Source of the DNA: an uncultured Saprospiraceae bacterium
GTDB taxonomy: Bacteria; Bacteroidota; Bacteroidia; Chitinophagales; Saprospiraceae
DNA length: 48,153 bases
Reading direction: 5' to 3'
NCBI GenBank assembly: GCA_937894165.1
Contig: CALCSX010000031.1
Coordinates: forward strand, 1-48,153
Both the position numbers and the translations under genes were made by a program. Under the pieces are notes generated by a model that did not search any database, was not told where the DNA came from, and was given only the letters and a program-made list of their open reading frames with translations. Positions 8,574 through 17,252 of the stretch are shown here, piece by piece (position 1 is the first letter of the stretch; each line of letters starts with the position of its first letter).

Positions 8574-10076
8574 TTAATTAAAATCTTCGTCTTCATCGTC
8601 GTCGTCGTCAAAATCTTCATCTAAATCACCTAAAAAGTCTGCTAAATAGTCACCAAAAGTAATTTTAGAATCAATGATTTCCCTTTGTAATAGGTTTAAC
8701 TCTCCCAAAGCAAATAGTACAAGCTCCATCATAGGAGCTAATTGGGTCTTATCAATTTCAGCGGATTGAATCATTTCGGCCAAGCCTTCAACAGAATAGA
8801 GTTTTTTAAGATATTCTTCATCTGTATCATCATTCAAGAGCTCAATTTGGTTTTTACTTGAAAACCATTCGACTACATCCTTATAAATATCCTCATTTTC
8901 AGAATTTTCCGCAGAATCAGGATCAGGAAAATAATTCAGAAATTCAGCTTTTATGGCATCACCCAAAAGGTGCAAAGCCACATTGTATGGTCCTTCCTGC
9001 TCCCCTTCATACTCCAATTCCACTTTACCGGTTATATTCGGAATGATTCCCCAGAAGTCCGTTAGTCGAATCGCCGTGGAAGTTTCATTATTCAGTAACA
9101 TTCTTCTTTCTGCAGAACTATAAAGATTCTCATAAGCAGAAATACTTAATCTGGCGGATACACCACTTTTAAAATCAATATATTCACTTGAACGTGCTTC
9201 AAAAGCGATCCTTTCAAGGATGTTTCTATGAATATCGGAGATGACAATGTTCTCTAATTGCTCGGGCTTAACCTTAGCTTCTTGGATCGTAATTTGGCGA
9301 GCGATTTCAATACTTTCCGGATAATGTGTAAGAATTTGAGATTCAATTCTGTCTTTTAAAGGAGTAATTATATTACCTCTATTAGTATAATCTTCAGGGT
9401 TCGCAGTAAACACAAATTCGATATCCAATGGCCAACGTAGTTTATATCCTCTTATCTGAACATCCTTTTCTTGTAATAAGTTAAATAACGAAACTTGAAT
9501 TCTTGGCTGCAAATCCGGCAATTCATTAATGACAAAAATACATCTGTTAGATCGCGGTATTAGACCGTAATGTATCACTCGCTCGTCGGAATATGGCAAT
9601 TTAAGCGTTGCCGCCAAGATAGGATCAATATCACCTACAAGATCAGCAATACTTACATCCGGTGTAGCTAATTTTTCTACATAACGGTCTTCTTTGGCCA
9701 ACCAGTCTATTGGAGTTTCATCTTCCAACTCTGCGATAAGGTCTTTTGCATATTTTGAAATCGGATTTAAAGGGTCATCATTAATTGAGCTGCCGGCAAC
9801 AATTGGAATGAAATCATCGAGTAAATTAGTTAATTGTCTGGCTATCCTAGTTTTTGCCTGCCCTCTCAGTCCTAGCAACAAAATACTATGACCTGAAAGA
9901 ATTGCTCGTTCCAAATCAGGAAGAACAGTAGTTTCAAAGCCTAAAATACCCGGGAATATCGTTTCTTTATTTTTTAACTTTTGTATTAAATTCTTTCTTA
10001 ATTCTTGCTTAATAGACATGGGTTGGTATCCGTTTGCCTTTAAATCGCCAAGAGTATTTATAATGGGTGGTGTCAT
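8574..10076 (-). CDS. BchI/MoxR-like AAA+ ATPase with acidic tail
   Basis: A 500-residue AAA+ protein of the magnesium-chelatase-I/MoxR group. The P-loop at about 69-76 is GLRGQAKT, which lacks the usual glycine before the lysine. The Walker B position (179-188) reads IFVINELPDL, with Asn in place of Asp. Sensor 1 is FTANPEDYTNRG, followed by an arginine-finger-like PLKDRI. The last residues form a strongly acidic tail, DEDFDDDDDEDEDFN. Family members usually act as chaperone-like motors with a von Willebrand A partner. No VWA gene is adjacent here; the only VWA-like gene in the window is DUF58 at 29076. It sits 76 bases after mqnA and 14 bases before the YciO-type gene. The substrate is unknown; a chelatase role is unlikely without BchD/H partners. 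Confidence 0.75.
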   Translation of the reverse strand: MTPPIINTLGDLKANGYQPMSIKQELRKNLIQKLKNKETIFPGILGFETTVLPDLERAILSGHSILLLGLRGQAKTRIARQLTNLLDDFIPIVAGSSINDDPLNPISKYAKDLIAELEDETPIDWLAKEDRYVEKLATPDVSIADLVGDIDPILAATLKLPYSDERVIHYGLIPRSNRCIFVINELPDLQPRIQVSLFNLLQEKDVQIRGYKLRWPLDIEFVFTANPEDYTNRGNIITPLKDRIESQILTHYPESIEIARQITIQEAKVKPEQLENIVISDIHRNILERIAFEARSSEYIDFKSGVSARLSISAYENLYSSAERRMLLNNETSTAIRLTDFWGIIPNITGKVELEYEGEQEGPYNVALHLLGDAIKAEFLNYFPDPDSAENSENEDIYKDVVEWFSSKNQIELLNDDTDEEYLKKLYSVEGLAEMIQSAEIDKTQLAPMMELVLFALGELNLLQREIIDSKITFGDYLADFLGDLDEDFDDDDDEDEDFN

Positions 10077-10152
10077 GTATAATTAAATTGAATTGTAAAA
10101 AATGATTTGAAATGTAAGCGGTACAATGTATAATTAGAATCCAAACTCTAAA

Positions 10153-10932
10153 TTATACTAATAGACCTTCATTCCGGTTTTTATCTGAAGTAGAATTATT
10201 TAAGTAATTTAAGAAAATAGATACACTCTTCTTCCTTTCTTGGGAGAAAATATAAGATATTTTATTTTTGTAGTAATCGTTTAGGTTAATATGAGGAAAT
10301 AATGGTTGATATTTTGTGATAGTTAAATCTAAATTTTCTAATCCTTCTTTGAGAGAAGTATTAAAAATTTCCACGAATGAGGGCTTTATCTCTTTGTTGG
10401 CTACCCAAACAGCAAAACAAAAAGGTACAGACTTCCAATCCATCCACACTTCTGCTAAGTCAAATTGATACTTAAACTTTGATTCCAATTCAAAGACCCT
10501 ATCTCCTATAATTATTCCGGCAACGTTGCCTGCAATTTGGTTCTCAAATCCGGCTTCTCCCTGAATAAAATTTACATCAATTTTCCAATAATATTTAGCT
10601 AAAATTTTTACCAATTGGACTGACGTTCTGGATTGATAATCTAAAATAATACTATCAATTTCTTCCAGAGGAACATCAGAGAATAAGCAAACTGTATGAA
10701 CTTTATTTACAGCCCCTATGCAATATTCTGAAATAATTATTGGATTCTCAATCTCGGGTAAGGTAGCTATCGGAACTAAACCGATATCGACAATCCCCGT
10801 AGATAATTTTTCTGCACACACTGAAGGGATGTCATAAGAAACATCAATGTATGGTGATAATAAATTACTTTTCAAACCTTCCACAAAAGGAAGCGTATTG
10901 ACATAACTAACTGCTGACAATTTATACTTCAT
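10153..10932 (-). CDS. mqnA: chorismate dehydratase (menaquinone biosynthesis)
   Basis: A 259-residue protein of the MqnA/MqnD periplasmic-binding-protein fold. MqnA dehydrates chorismate to 3-enolpyruvyl-benzoate, the first step of the futalosine pathway. The start LSAVSYVNTLPFVEGL (about 4-19) is characteristic, followed by VCAEKLSTGIVDIGLVPIATLPE (about 38-60), EYCIGA, and the IGDRVFELE region (about 142-150). MqnD is the sister family, but the SYVNT-PF start supports MqnA. Its start codon overlaps the end of the histidine phosphatase gene by 11 bases, so the two are translationally coupled, with mqnE just upstream. Confidence 0.9.
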   Translation of the reverse strand: MKYKLSAVSYVNTLPFVEGLKSNLLSPYIDVSYDIPSVCAEKLSTGIVDIGLVPIATLPEIENPIIISEYCIGAVNKVHTVCLFSDVPLEEIDSIILDYQSRTSVQLVKILAKYYWKIDVNFIQGEAGFENQIAGNVAGIIIGDRVFELESKFKYQFDLAEVWMDWKSVPFCFAVWVANKEIKPSFVEIFNTSLKEGLENLDLTITKYQPLFPHINLNDYYKNKISYIFSQERKKSVSIFLNYLNNSTSDKNRNEGLLV

Positions 10933-11542
10933 TCAATTCATTTAAATGACATACGTCATTCGATACTAATATATGGTTTCCTAAATCATTAATCCTAAGG
11001 TGATATAAACAAGCATTCTCATGTTGAAAACTTTCCATGTGCAAAAAATCGCCTTTTACAAAGTAAGATAGCATAGCTCTCATTACTCTGCCATGTGAAC
11101 AAACCGCAATCCGTGAAGCATCAAGGTTAAATAAAAATTTCCAAAAATTAATTACTCTTATTATCATCTCCTCCCCGCTCTCGCCGCCTTGCAAAGCCGC
11201 ACTGAAATTACCTGCTTTCCAATTATTAATTAAACTTCTAAACTCAGCTTTAGTTTTATTATTTGTAGGTCTGCCTTCATGGACCCCCCAATTTATCTCA
11301 TTTATATCCCTATTAATAAGAAAAGGATAATTTTGATCAATAAAATGTTGAAAAGTTTGCTGGCTCCGTTTCAATTCTGAAGTTATTAAAATATCAAATT
11401 CATAACTTTTGAATTTTTCAAATATAAGCTTAGCCTGTTTTAATCCCAATTGGTTTAAATCAGAATCAACCCCCTGACCCTGTACGATCCCGGCTAAATT
11501 CAGATCTGTTTGTCCATGTCTGAAAAGAAATATTTCTTTCAT
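10922..11542 (-). CDS. histidine phosphatase (phosphoglycerate-mutase-like) family protein
   Basis: A 206-residue branch-1 histidine phosphatase. The catalytic motif FLFRHGQTDLN sits at residues 6-16 (H9 forms the phosphohistidine), with LITSELKRSQQTF in the usual position for the second arginine and VCSHGRVMRAML (about 147-158) carrying the second active-site histidine. INWGVHEGRP holds the acid residue. The substrate cannot be predicted; relatives include alpha-ribazole phosphatase and phosphoglycerate mutase. It lies 17 bases after mqnE and overlaps mqnA by 11 bases, so it is expressed with the menaquinone genes, although no step of the known futalosine pathway needs a phosphatase. Confidence 0.85.
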   Translation of the reverse strand: MKEIFLFRHGQTDLNLAGIVQGQGVDSDLNQLGLKQAKLIFEKFKSYEFDILITSELKRSQQTFQHFIDQNYPFLINRDINEINWGVHEGRPTNNKTKAEFRSLINNWKAGNFSAALQGGESGEEMIIRVINFWKFLFNLDASRIAVCSHGRVMRAMLSYFVKGDFLHMESFQHENACLYHLRINDLGNHILVSNDVCHLNELNEV

Positions 11543-11559
11543 TTTCTGAATAATTTCAT

Positions 11560-12759
11560 CTAATTGTTCACAACAGGCAAATCAAAATAACCTCTAATTT
11601 CCTTATCTTCCTCAAAGACTGTATCAGTATAGTCATTAACTATATTGTACAATGTATCTCGCTCAATAGGCTCTCTTCCCACTTCTCTTATAAGTTTTAC
11701 AAGTTGAGCAGTAGATAAAGCAGGATTCTTTTCTTCGGAGCCCGCCATGGAATAAATCTTGGTAGTATCATCTATAGTACCATCCAGATCATCAACGCCA
11801 AAGGATAAGGATAATTGGGCAGTTGTCCGACCTATCATCGGCCAATATGCTTTCAAATGATCAAAATTGTCTAAATAAATTCTTCCCAATGCATAATTGC
11901 GTAAATCCTCATAAACAGTTGATTCTGTAATATGAGACATATCATTGTCTTTATTCCGGAATTTCAATGGAATAAAAGTTTGAAAACCGGAATGTTCATC
12001 TTGAAGTTTTCTAAGCTCATCCATATGATGTATTCTATGCTCATAACCTTCAATGTGTCCATACAACATTGTCGCATTAGATTTCATACCCATCGAATGC
12101 CATATCCTATGCATTTCCAACCATTGTTCTCCGGTACACTTATCTGCAGCAATTTGTTTTCTTATGTCCGGATGAAAAATTTCGGCTCCTCCCCCGGGCA
12201 TAGAATCCAAACCTGCTTCCTTCATTATCCTGAAACCTTCTTCATAGCTCACCTTGGCCTTTTTGAAAATATAATGGTATTCGACAGGTGTTAAAGCTTT
12301 AATATGCAATTCAGGTCTATGCGATTTAATACTTGAAAACAAATCCGCATAAAATTTCAGGTCGTATTGAGGCAGTACACCCCCTACAATATGAACTTCT
12401 GTTACTTCTTTCTTATCGTAAGACTTAATAATTTCCAGCATTTCGTCCATAGAGTATTCCCAGCCTTCCTCTCTTTTCTTAATTAGTCGGGAGTAAGAAC
12501 AGAAATTGCAGGTATATATACAAACATTTGTAGGTTCAAGATGGAAATTTCTATTAAAGTAGGTTTTATTCCCATGTTTTTCTTCTCTAATAAAATTGGC
12601 AAGAGATCCTAAAAAGCCTAAATCCGCATTTTCATACAGATATAAACCTTCTTCAGGACTTATCCTTTCTAAGGAGGTAATTTTTGAACCTATGTGGTAT
12701 AAATCTTGATTTTCCTTTTTTTTATCCTCTAATAAATATAATAATGACTGATCATTCAT
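11560..12759 (-). CDS. mqnE: aminofutalosine synthase, radical SAM enzyme (menaquinone biosynthesis)
   Basis: A radical SAM enzyme of about 399 residues that joins 3-enolpyruvyl-benzoate with S-adenosylmethionine to make aminofutalosine. The [4Fe-4S] motif is C80-x3-C84-x2-C87 (CIYTCNFC). EVHIVGGVLP, the GLDSMPGGGAEIF loop and TNATMLYGH-like SNATMLYGHIEGYEHR are typical of MqnE. MqnC (cyclase) is the close paralogue, but the SMPGGGAEIF signature and the HIVGG-x-P motif favour MqnE. The ATG at 12759 is chosen. An in-frame ATG at 12858 would add 33 unconserved residues that reach into the divergent promoter region. This is the first gene of the minus run mqnE, phosphatase, mqnA. Confidence 0.9.
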   Translation of the reverse strand: MNDQSLLYLLEDKKKENQDLYHIGSKITSLERISPEEGLYLYENADLGFLGSLANFIREEKHGNKTYFNRNFHLEPTNVCIYTCNFCSYSRLIKKREEGWEYSMDEMLEIIKSYDKKEVTEVHIVGGVLPQYDLKFYADLFSSIKSHRPELHIKALTPVEYHYIFKKAKVSYEEGFRIMKEAGLDSMPGGGAEIFHPDIRKQIAADKCTGEQWLEMHRIWHSMGMKSNATMLYGHIEGYEHRIHHMDELRKLQDEHSGFQTFIPLKFRNKDNDMSHITESTVYEDLRNYALGRIYLDNFDHLKAYWPMIGRTTAQLSLSFGVDDLDGTIDDTTKIYSMAGSEEKNPALSTAQLVKLIREVGREPIERDTLYNIVNDYTDTVFEEDKEIRGYFDLPVVNN

Positions 12760-12884
12760 TTGAAGTATTTTTAAACCTAGGAATACAACATATACTATGT
12801 CGGAATGGTTTGAAACATTTTTATTAACTATTTCATGCGAATATAGTATAATAAGCATAGTTTTATAATAAATTTCTATTGTAA

Positions 12885-14021
12885 ATGACTAAGAAGAGTC
12901 TGCATGTAGTCGCTTTTGACACGCCATATCCTCCTAATTATGGTGGAATTGTGGATGTTTACAATAAGCTTCGAATTCTCCATAATCTAGATGTCAATCT
13001 AATTCTACATATGTTTTATACTAACAAACCGGCGAATAAAAGCATCGAACATCTAAATCAATATTGCTCAAAAATCTACTTATACAAAAGAAGAACCGGT
13101 TTTTTAAGAAATCTCAATCCCTTTCCCTATATCGTTGCAAGTAGAGCCGACAGTAAACTTTTAAAAAATCTCAAAACTGATGCTTCACCAATTATTTTTG
13201 AAGGCTTGCACACCTGCTTCTATTTATCTCATAATGATTTAAGAAACAGACAAAAAATAGTTAGAATGCATAATATAGAATGGCAATACTATGCTTCATT
13301 GATGAAAGGAGAGTCGAATTTTTTAAAAAAATTATATTTTGCAATTGAAACTTTGAAATTAAAATCCTTTGAAAAAGTAATTCAAAAAGCCCAAAACATT
13401 CTTGCCATTTCCCCAAAGGATTACGATTACCTTCGTAAAAAATATACAGAAGACAAAATTATCTATATCCCTCCTTTTCATTTCACAGATAAACTTACAA
13501 GTAAGAGTGAACGAGGAAATTACATTTTATTCCAAGGAGATTTAAGTATATCAGACACTGAAAATGTACTTATTGAATTGATTGAGAAGGCATTAAAACT
13601 AATAGAAATTCCATTAATAATAACAGGTAAAAATCCCGGTATAAAATTAACTAAAGCCATTTCACAGTATTCCAACATAGAATTAATTGAAAACCCCGAT
13701 AATATAAAAATGAAGTCTTTAATTCAAAATGCTCATTTAATACTGGTATATTCAGGGGTCAAAGCCGGTATGAAATTAAAATTATTAAATGGTTTATATC
13801 AAGGTAGATTTGTTGTCGGTGATGAAAATAGTATTATGGATACCGGACTTGAAGAGTTATGCTTTATCGAAAACAATAAATCCTCTTTAGTCCAATTAAT
13901 ACAAGAAATATGGTTGATGGAATATACCAAGGAAATTAATGTTAAAAGGAATATATTTCTGGAACAAAATTTTTCCAATTTTAAAAATGGTAATAAAATA
14001 TTAAAACTTTTAAAAGAATAG
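12885..14021 (+). CDS. glycosyltransferase, probable GT4/GT-B type
   Basis: A 378-residue protein that looks like a GT-B glycosyltransferase. The N-terminal half holds FDTPYPPNYGGIVDVYNKL, the glycine-rich acceptor-side loop of family GT4, and VRMHNIEWQYYASL, which fits the H-N-x-E motif found in mannosyl/glucosyl transferases of this group. The C-terminal half has the strand and helix pattern of a nucleotide-sugar domain (ILFQGDLSISDTENV, PLIITGKNPG, LILVYSGVKAGMKLKLLNGL), where MKLK-LLNGL takes the place of the usual E-x7-E region. The donor and acceptor are unknown. It is divergent from mqnE, and the aldo/keto reductase follows by 4 bases. Its DNA is very AT-rich. Confidence 0.75.
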   Translation: MTKKSLHVVAFDTPYPPNYGGIVDVYNKLRILHNLDVNLILHMFYTNKPANKSIEHLNQYCSKIYLYKRRTGFLRNLNPFPYIVASRADSKLLKNLKTDASPIIFEGLHTCFYLSHNDLRNRQKIVRMHNIEWQYYASLMKGESNFLKKLYFAIETLKLKSFEKVIQKAQNILAISPKDYDYLRKKYTEDKIIYIPPFHFTDKLTSKSERGNYILFQGDLSISDTENVLIELIEKALKLIEIPLIITGKNPGIKLTKAISQYSNIELIENPDNIKMKSLIQNAHLILVYSGVKAGMKLKLLNGLYQGRFVVGDENSIMDTGLEELCFIENNKSSLVQLIQEIWLMEYTKEINVKRNIFLEQNFSNFKNGNKILKLLKE

Positions 14022-14025
14022 CAAT

Positions 14026-15012
14026 ATGGAATACAGAAGACTAGGAAAATCAGGATTACAAGTCAGTTTACTCTCTTTTGGCAGTTGGATTACCTTTGGA
14101 AACCAAATTTCTGATGATATAGCCGAAGAATTAATGGTCAAAGCATATGATTCAGGAGTAAATTTCTTCGATAATGCTGAAGTATATGCAAATGGCAAAT
14201 CTGAAATAGTGATGGGTAAAATATTAAAAAAGTATAAGTGGGAAAGATCTTCCTTCCTCGTTTCCAGTAAAGTTTTCTTTGGGGATGGAGGCAGAAAACC
14301 AAATCAAACCGGCCTGAATAGAAAGCATGTTTTTGAAGCTTGTGAAGCTGCTTTAAAGCGATTGCAAGTAGATTATTTAGATTTATATTTTTGCCACAGA
14401 CCAGACAAAAATACACCTATAGAGGAAACAGTCTGGGCAATGAATCATTTAATTCAACAGGGAAAAATTATATATTGGGGTACTTCCGAATGGTCCTCCC
14501 AGGAAATCATGGAAGCACATATGGTAGCTCAACGGCTCAACCTTATTGGTCCTGTAATGGAACAACCCCAATATAATATGTTACATCGAAGCAAAGTCGA
14601 AGTCGAATTTTCAAATATTTATAAGACTGTAGGTTTGGGGACTACAATTTGGTCACCATTGGCTTCCGGTACGCTGACAAATAAGTATTTGGATCAAATA
14701 CCGGAGAATACACGATTGGGTAGGAATGAATTGGCTTGGTTAAAAGAAAAGGCATTAACAGAAGATCGGTTAAATACAATTCGCGCATTAAATAAATTTG
14801 CACAATATGAATTGGGAGTACCTTTGAGTAAATTGGCAATTGCCTGGACTATAAAAAATCCAAATGTTTCCACCGCCATTCTTGGAGCATCAAAGATGCA
14901 TCATCTTACGGAAAACCTTTCAGCCTTGGAACTATTACCAAAACTGAACGATGATGCGATGGAAGAGGTCGAAAAAATATTGCTAAACAAGCCCGAACAT
15001 CCGGCTTTTTAA
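14026..15012 (+). CDS. aldo/keto reductase (Kv-beta-like, AKR6 type)
   Basis: A 328-residue NADPH-dependent aldo/keto reductase. The catalytic tetrad is complete: D49 (FFDNAEVY), Y54, K82 (SSKVFF) and H124 (FCHRPD). The overall pattern MEYRRLGKSGLQVSLLSFGSW, the QPQYNMLHR stretch and the WSPLASGTLT loop match the potassium-channel beta-subunit-like AKR6 group. The C-terminal NADP-binding part reads STAILGASKMHHLTENL. It likely reduces aldehydes or ketones in the cytosol; the physiological substrate is unknown. It follows the glycosyltransferase by 4 bases and ends at the hairpin at 15024-15057. Confidence 0.9.
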   Translation: MEYRRLGKSGLQVSLLSFGSWITFGNQISDDIAEELMVKAYDSGVNFFDNAEVYANGKSEIVMGKILKKYKWERSSFLVSSKVFFGDGGRKPNQTGLNRKHVFEACEAALKRLQVDYLDLYFCHRPDKNTPIEETVWAMNHLIQQGKIIYWGTSEWSSQEIMEAHMVAQRLNLIGPVMEQPQYNMLHRSKVEVEFSNIYKTVGLGTTIWSPLASGTLTNKYLDQIPENTRLGRNELAWLKEKALTEDRLNTIRALNKFAQYELGVPLSKLAIAWTIKNPNVSTAILGASKMHHLTENLSALELLPKLNDDAMEEVEKILLNKPEHPAF

Positions 15013-15023
15013 GAAATAATAAC

Positions 15024-15057
15024 AAAAAAAGACCTATAAAAATATAGGTCTTTTTTT
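15024..15057. terminator. bidirectional hairpin terminator between the aldo/keto reductase and ilvE
   Basis: A perfect 15-base inverted repeat (aaaaaaagacctata and its complement) with a 4-base loop, flanked by A and T runs. It sits between convergent genes and can end transcription from both sides. Confidence 0.9.
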
Positions 15058-15067
15058 ATTATCGAAT

Positions 15068-16123
15068 TTATAAAATTTCTTCAGTCCAATTATAGACATC
15101 TTCCAATCTTCCGCTTCTCATACCATTCAATTGATCCTTAACAAATGGAGCAACTTTGAATTCTTCAGGATTCAGAAATATATCTTCTCCTTCGAAATGT
15201 ATTTGATCTACGAATGATACTACAGCTGCTGTACCGGTACCAAAAACTTCTTTTAATTCATTATTTCTAGCAGCTTCGTATATTTCATCAATTGTCACCG
15301 GCCGCTCAACAACATTATAATCGTTCTTCTTAAGAATTTTAATGATTGAATCTCTCGTAATTCCTTTTAGAATTGCACCCATTGTTGCAGGTGTGTATAC
15401 AGTATTTCCGATAACAAAGAAAATATTCATCGTACCGACTTCCTGAATATATTTGAATTCTTTTCCGTCCAACCACAATATTTGATCGTAACCGAGACTC
15501 TTAGCCTCCTGGGCAGGTCTTAATGCACCACCGTAATTTCCTGCCGCCTTAGCCTCTCCTATTCCTCCGGCAATAGCACGGACATATTTTTTCTGAGCAT
15601 AAAGCTTCACAGGCTTAGGGTAATATGGACCTACTGGACATGCCAAAATCATAAATTTATAAGAATTACTTGGCATCACTCCTATGAAACTATCCATAGC
15701 CATCATAAACGGACGCAAATAGAGCGCACTACCTTCCATAGGTGGAATCCAATCTTTTTCTATTGCTACAAACTTTCTAATTGCTTCAGTAAAAAGCTCC
15801 ACAGGAAGTTCAGGCATACACATTCTCTCTGCTGATTTATTCAATCTTTCAGCATGCATTTCAGGGCGAAAAAGAACAGGATTTCCCTTTTTAGATTTCG
15901 TTGCTTTCATCCCCTCAAAAATTAATTGACCATAGTGTAGTGAAAGATTTGCAGGATGTAAATCTAAGTTGTGTAAAGGAGTAATCCTCGCATCTTTCCA
16001 CTCCCCATTTACATAATCTACTTCAAACATGTGATCTGTAAACAATTTACCAAATGGTAGATTGTTGAAGTCAACTTTTGGAAGTTTAGATTGATTTGTC
16101 TTTTGAAAGGTTATGTTTTGCAT
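15068..16123 (-). CDS. ilvE: branched-chain amino acid aminotransferase
   Basis: A PLP enzyme of 351 residues that transfers the amino group between glutamate and the 2-oxo acids of valine, leucine and isoleucine. The length and motifs fit the longer 'mitochondrial-like' group II BCAT. These are LSLHYGQLIFEGMKA (about 60-75), the cofactor lysine K192 in GGIGEAKAAGNYGGAL, QILWLDGKEFKYIQEVGTMNIFF, and FGTGTAAVV near the C-terminus. ATG at 16123 is chosen over the in-frame TTG at 16129 that would add two residues. It stands alone and shares its terminator with the aldo/keto reductase. Confidence 0.93.
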   Translation of the reverse strand: MQNITFQKTNQSKLPKVDFNNLPFGKLFTDHMFEVDYVNGEWKDARITPLHNLDLHPANLSLHYGQLIFEGMKATKSKKGNPVLFRPEMHAERLNKSAERMCMPELPVELFTEAIRKFVAIEKDWIPPMEGSALYLRPFMMAMDSFIGVMPSNSYKFMILACPVGPYYPKPVKLYAQKKYVRAIAGGIGEAKAAGNYGGALRPAQEAKSLGYDQILWLDGKEFKYIQEVGTMNIFFVIGNTVYTPATMGAILKGITRDSIIKILKKNDYNVVERPVTIDEIYEAARNNELKEVFGTGTAAVVSFVDQIHFEGEDIFLNPEEFKVAPFVKDQLNGMRSGRLEDVYNWTEEIL

Positions 16124-16235
16124 CTTCAAATTTTTTCCAAAAATAACAAATTATTTTTTTTATCTTTAATATTTATAAAATTATTATTGCTTTTAATCGG
16201 TTTTTTATCTAACAAAACAAAATAAAATTCGTGAT

Positions 16236-16664
16236 ATGAGTCTAAAACTACCAAAATATAATTATTTTATAGATAAGGGTTGGATTGAATATGACACAGC
16301 AAATGAAAAGGATAATACTTTAATAATTCTAAATTCAAGTGAAGTCGATCTTAAAAATTCGGAATTTTTCACAAAAATATTAAGTTCTGTGAATTTACAA
16401 CGAGCTGCAAATTGTAGTTTTTTAGAGGTAACTGAGAACGATCAAATATCTATTGCTCTTCTAATCAATTCAAAAAAATTCAACAGATATATTTTTTTTG
16501 GATTGGAACCCATTAATTTAGGCTTGTCACTTCAATTACAACAATTTAAAGTGCTAGAGATTGATCAATTAAAGTTCATTAAATTGCCATCTTTAAATAA
16601 CATTTCTCAAAGTTTAGATTTTAAAAAGAAATTGTGGGAGGTATTAAAAGAAATTTATAAATAG
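16236..16664 (+). CDS. conserved-looking hypothetical protein, possible DNA polymerase III psi-like
   Basis: A 142-residue acidic protein I do not recognise with certainty. The C-terminal half has a strand IFFGLEPINLGLSL (about 87-100), a middle LEIDQLKFIKLPSLNNIS, and a final helix KKKLWEVLKEIYK. The order 'strand with F-G-x-x-P, then a leucine-rich linker, then K-x-x-L-W-x-x-L-K' resembles HolD (psi)-like proteins of gamma- and Bacteroidota DNA polymerase III. This is recall of a pattern, not proof. No signal peptide or membrane segment is visible. It lies 3 bases before rdgB, so the two form an operon. Confidence 0.55.
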   Translation: MSLKLPKYNYFIDKGWIEYDTANEKDNTLIILNSSEVDLKNSEFFTKILSSVNLQRAANCSFLEVTENDQISIALLINSKKFNRYIFFGLEPINLGLSLQLQQFKVLEIDQLKFIKLPSLNNISQSLDFKKKLWEVLKEIYK

Positions 16665-16667
16665 TAT

Positions 16668-17252
16668 ATGGAAATATATTTTATCACGACCAATCAAAAT
16701 AAGGTGCTTGAAATTAATAATTTACTTCAAAATACAGGAATTAATGTATTAAGTCAGAATGAGCTCGGATTCAACGATGAAATAGAAGAAACCGGTAATA
16801 CTTTTGAAGAAAATGCTATTTTGAAAGCTCAAACAGTTTTCAATCTTTATCGTAAACCAATGTTTGCTGAAGACTCCGGATTAGAAATAAAAGCCTTGAA
16901 TGGAGAGCCCGGGGTAAGATCAGCGCGTTATTCAGGGGAAAATGGCTCTTCAAGCGATAATATTAATCTTGTTCTTAAAAAAATGAAAAACATTCACGAT
17001 CGTCGTGCGCGGTTTACTACCGTGATAGCCTATATTAAAGAGGATAAAATTTATACTTTTAAAGGTATTATTAATGGAAACATCACTAAAGAAACGAGAG
17101 GGACTAGTGGTTTTGGTTATGATCCAATATTTGTACCTGAGGGATACGATAGGACTTTTGCAGAATTTAGTCAAGATGAAAAAAATCTGATATCACACAG
17201 AAGTCAAGCAGTCAAAAAATTTATTGAATTTCTAAGAGGTGGAAATAATTAA
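16668..17252 (+). CDS. rdgB: non-canonical purine NTP pyrophosphatase (ITP/XTP diphosphatase)
   Basis: A 194-residue enzyme of the HAM1/RdgB family that hydrolyses dITP, ITP and XTP to monophosphates and so keeps deaminated purines out of DNA and RNA. Motifs are the N-terminal TTNQNKVLEI (T-x-N-x-x-K), EETGNTFEENAILKA (about 40-54), FAEDSGLEIKALNGEPGVRSARYSG (about 65-89), TSGFGYDPIFVP, and the base-specificity S-H-R near the end (LISHRSQAVKKF). All are intact. The stop overlaps the stop of the convergent prenyltransferase gene by 4 bases. Confidence 0.95.
   Translation: MEIYFITTNQNKVLEINNLLQNTGINVLSQNELGFNDEIEETGNTFEENAILKAQTVFNLYRKPMFAEDSGLEIKALNGEPGVRSARYSGENGSSSDNINLVLKKMKNIHDRRARFTTVIAYIKEDKIYTFKGIINGNITKETRGTSGFGYDPIFVPEGYDRTFAEFSQDEKNLISHRSQAVKKFIEFLRGGNN

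Noticed and set aside
8574..8640. Triplet repeat tract with a phase-variation role
   Set aside because: The short gtc/gat repeats only encode the acidic tail. Length changes by triplets would not switch the frame.
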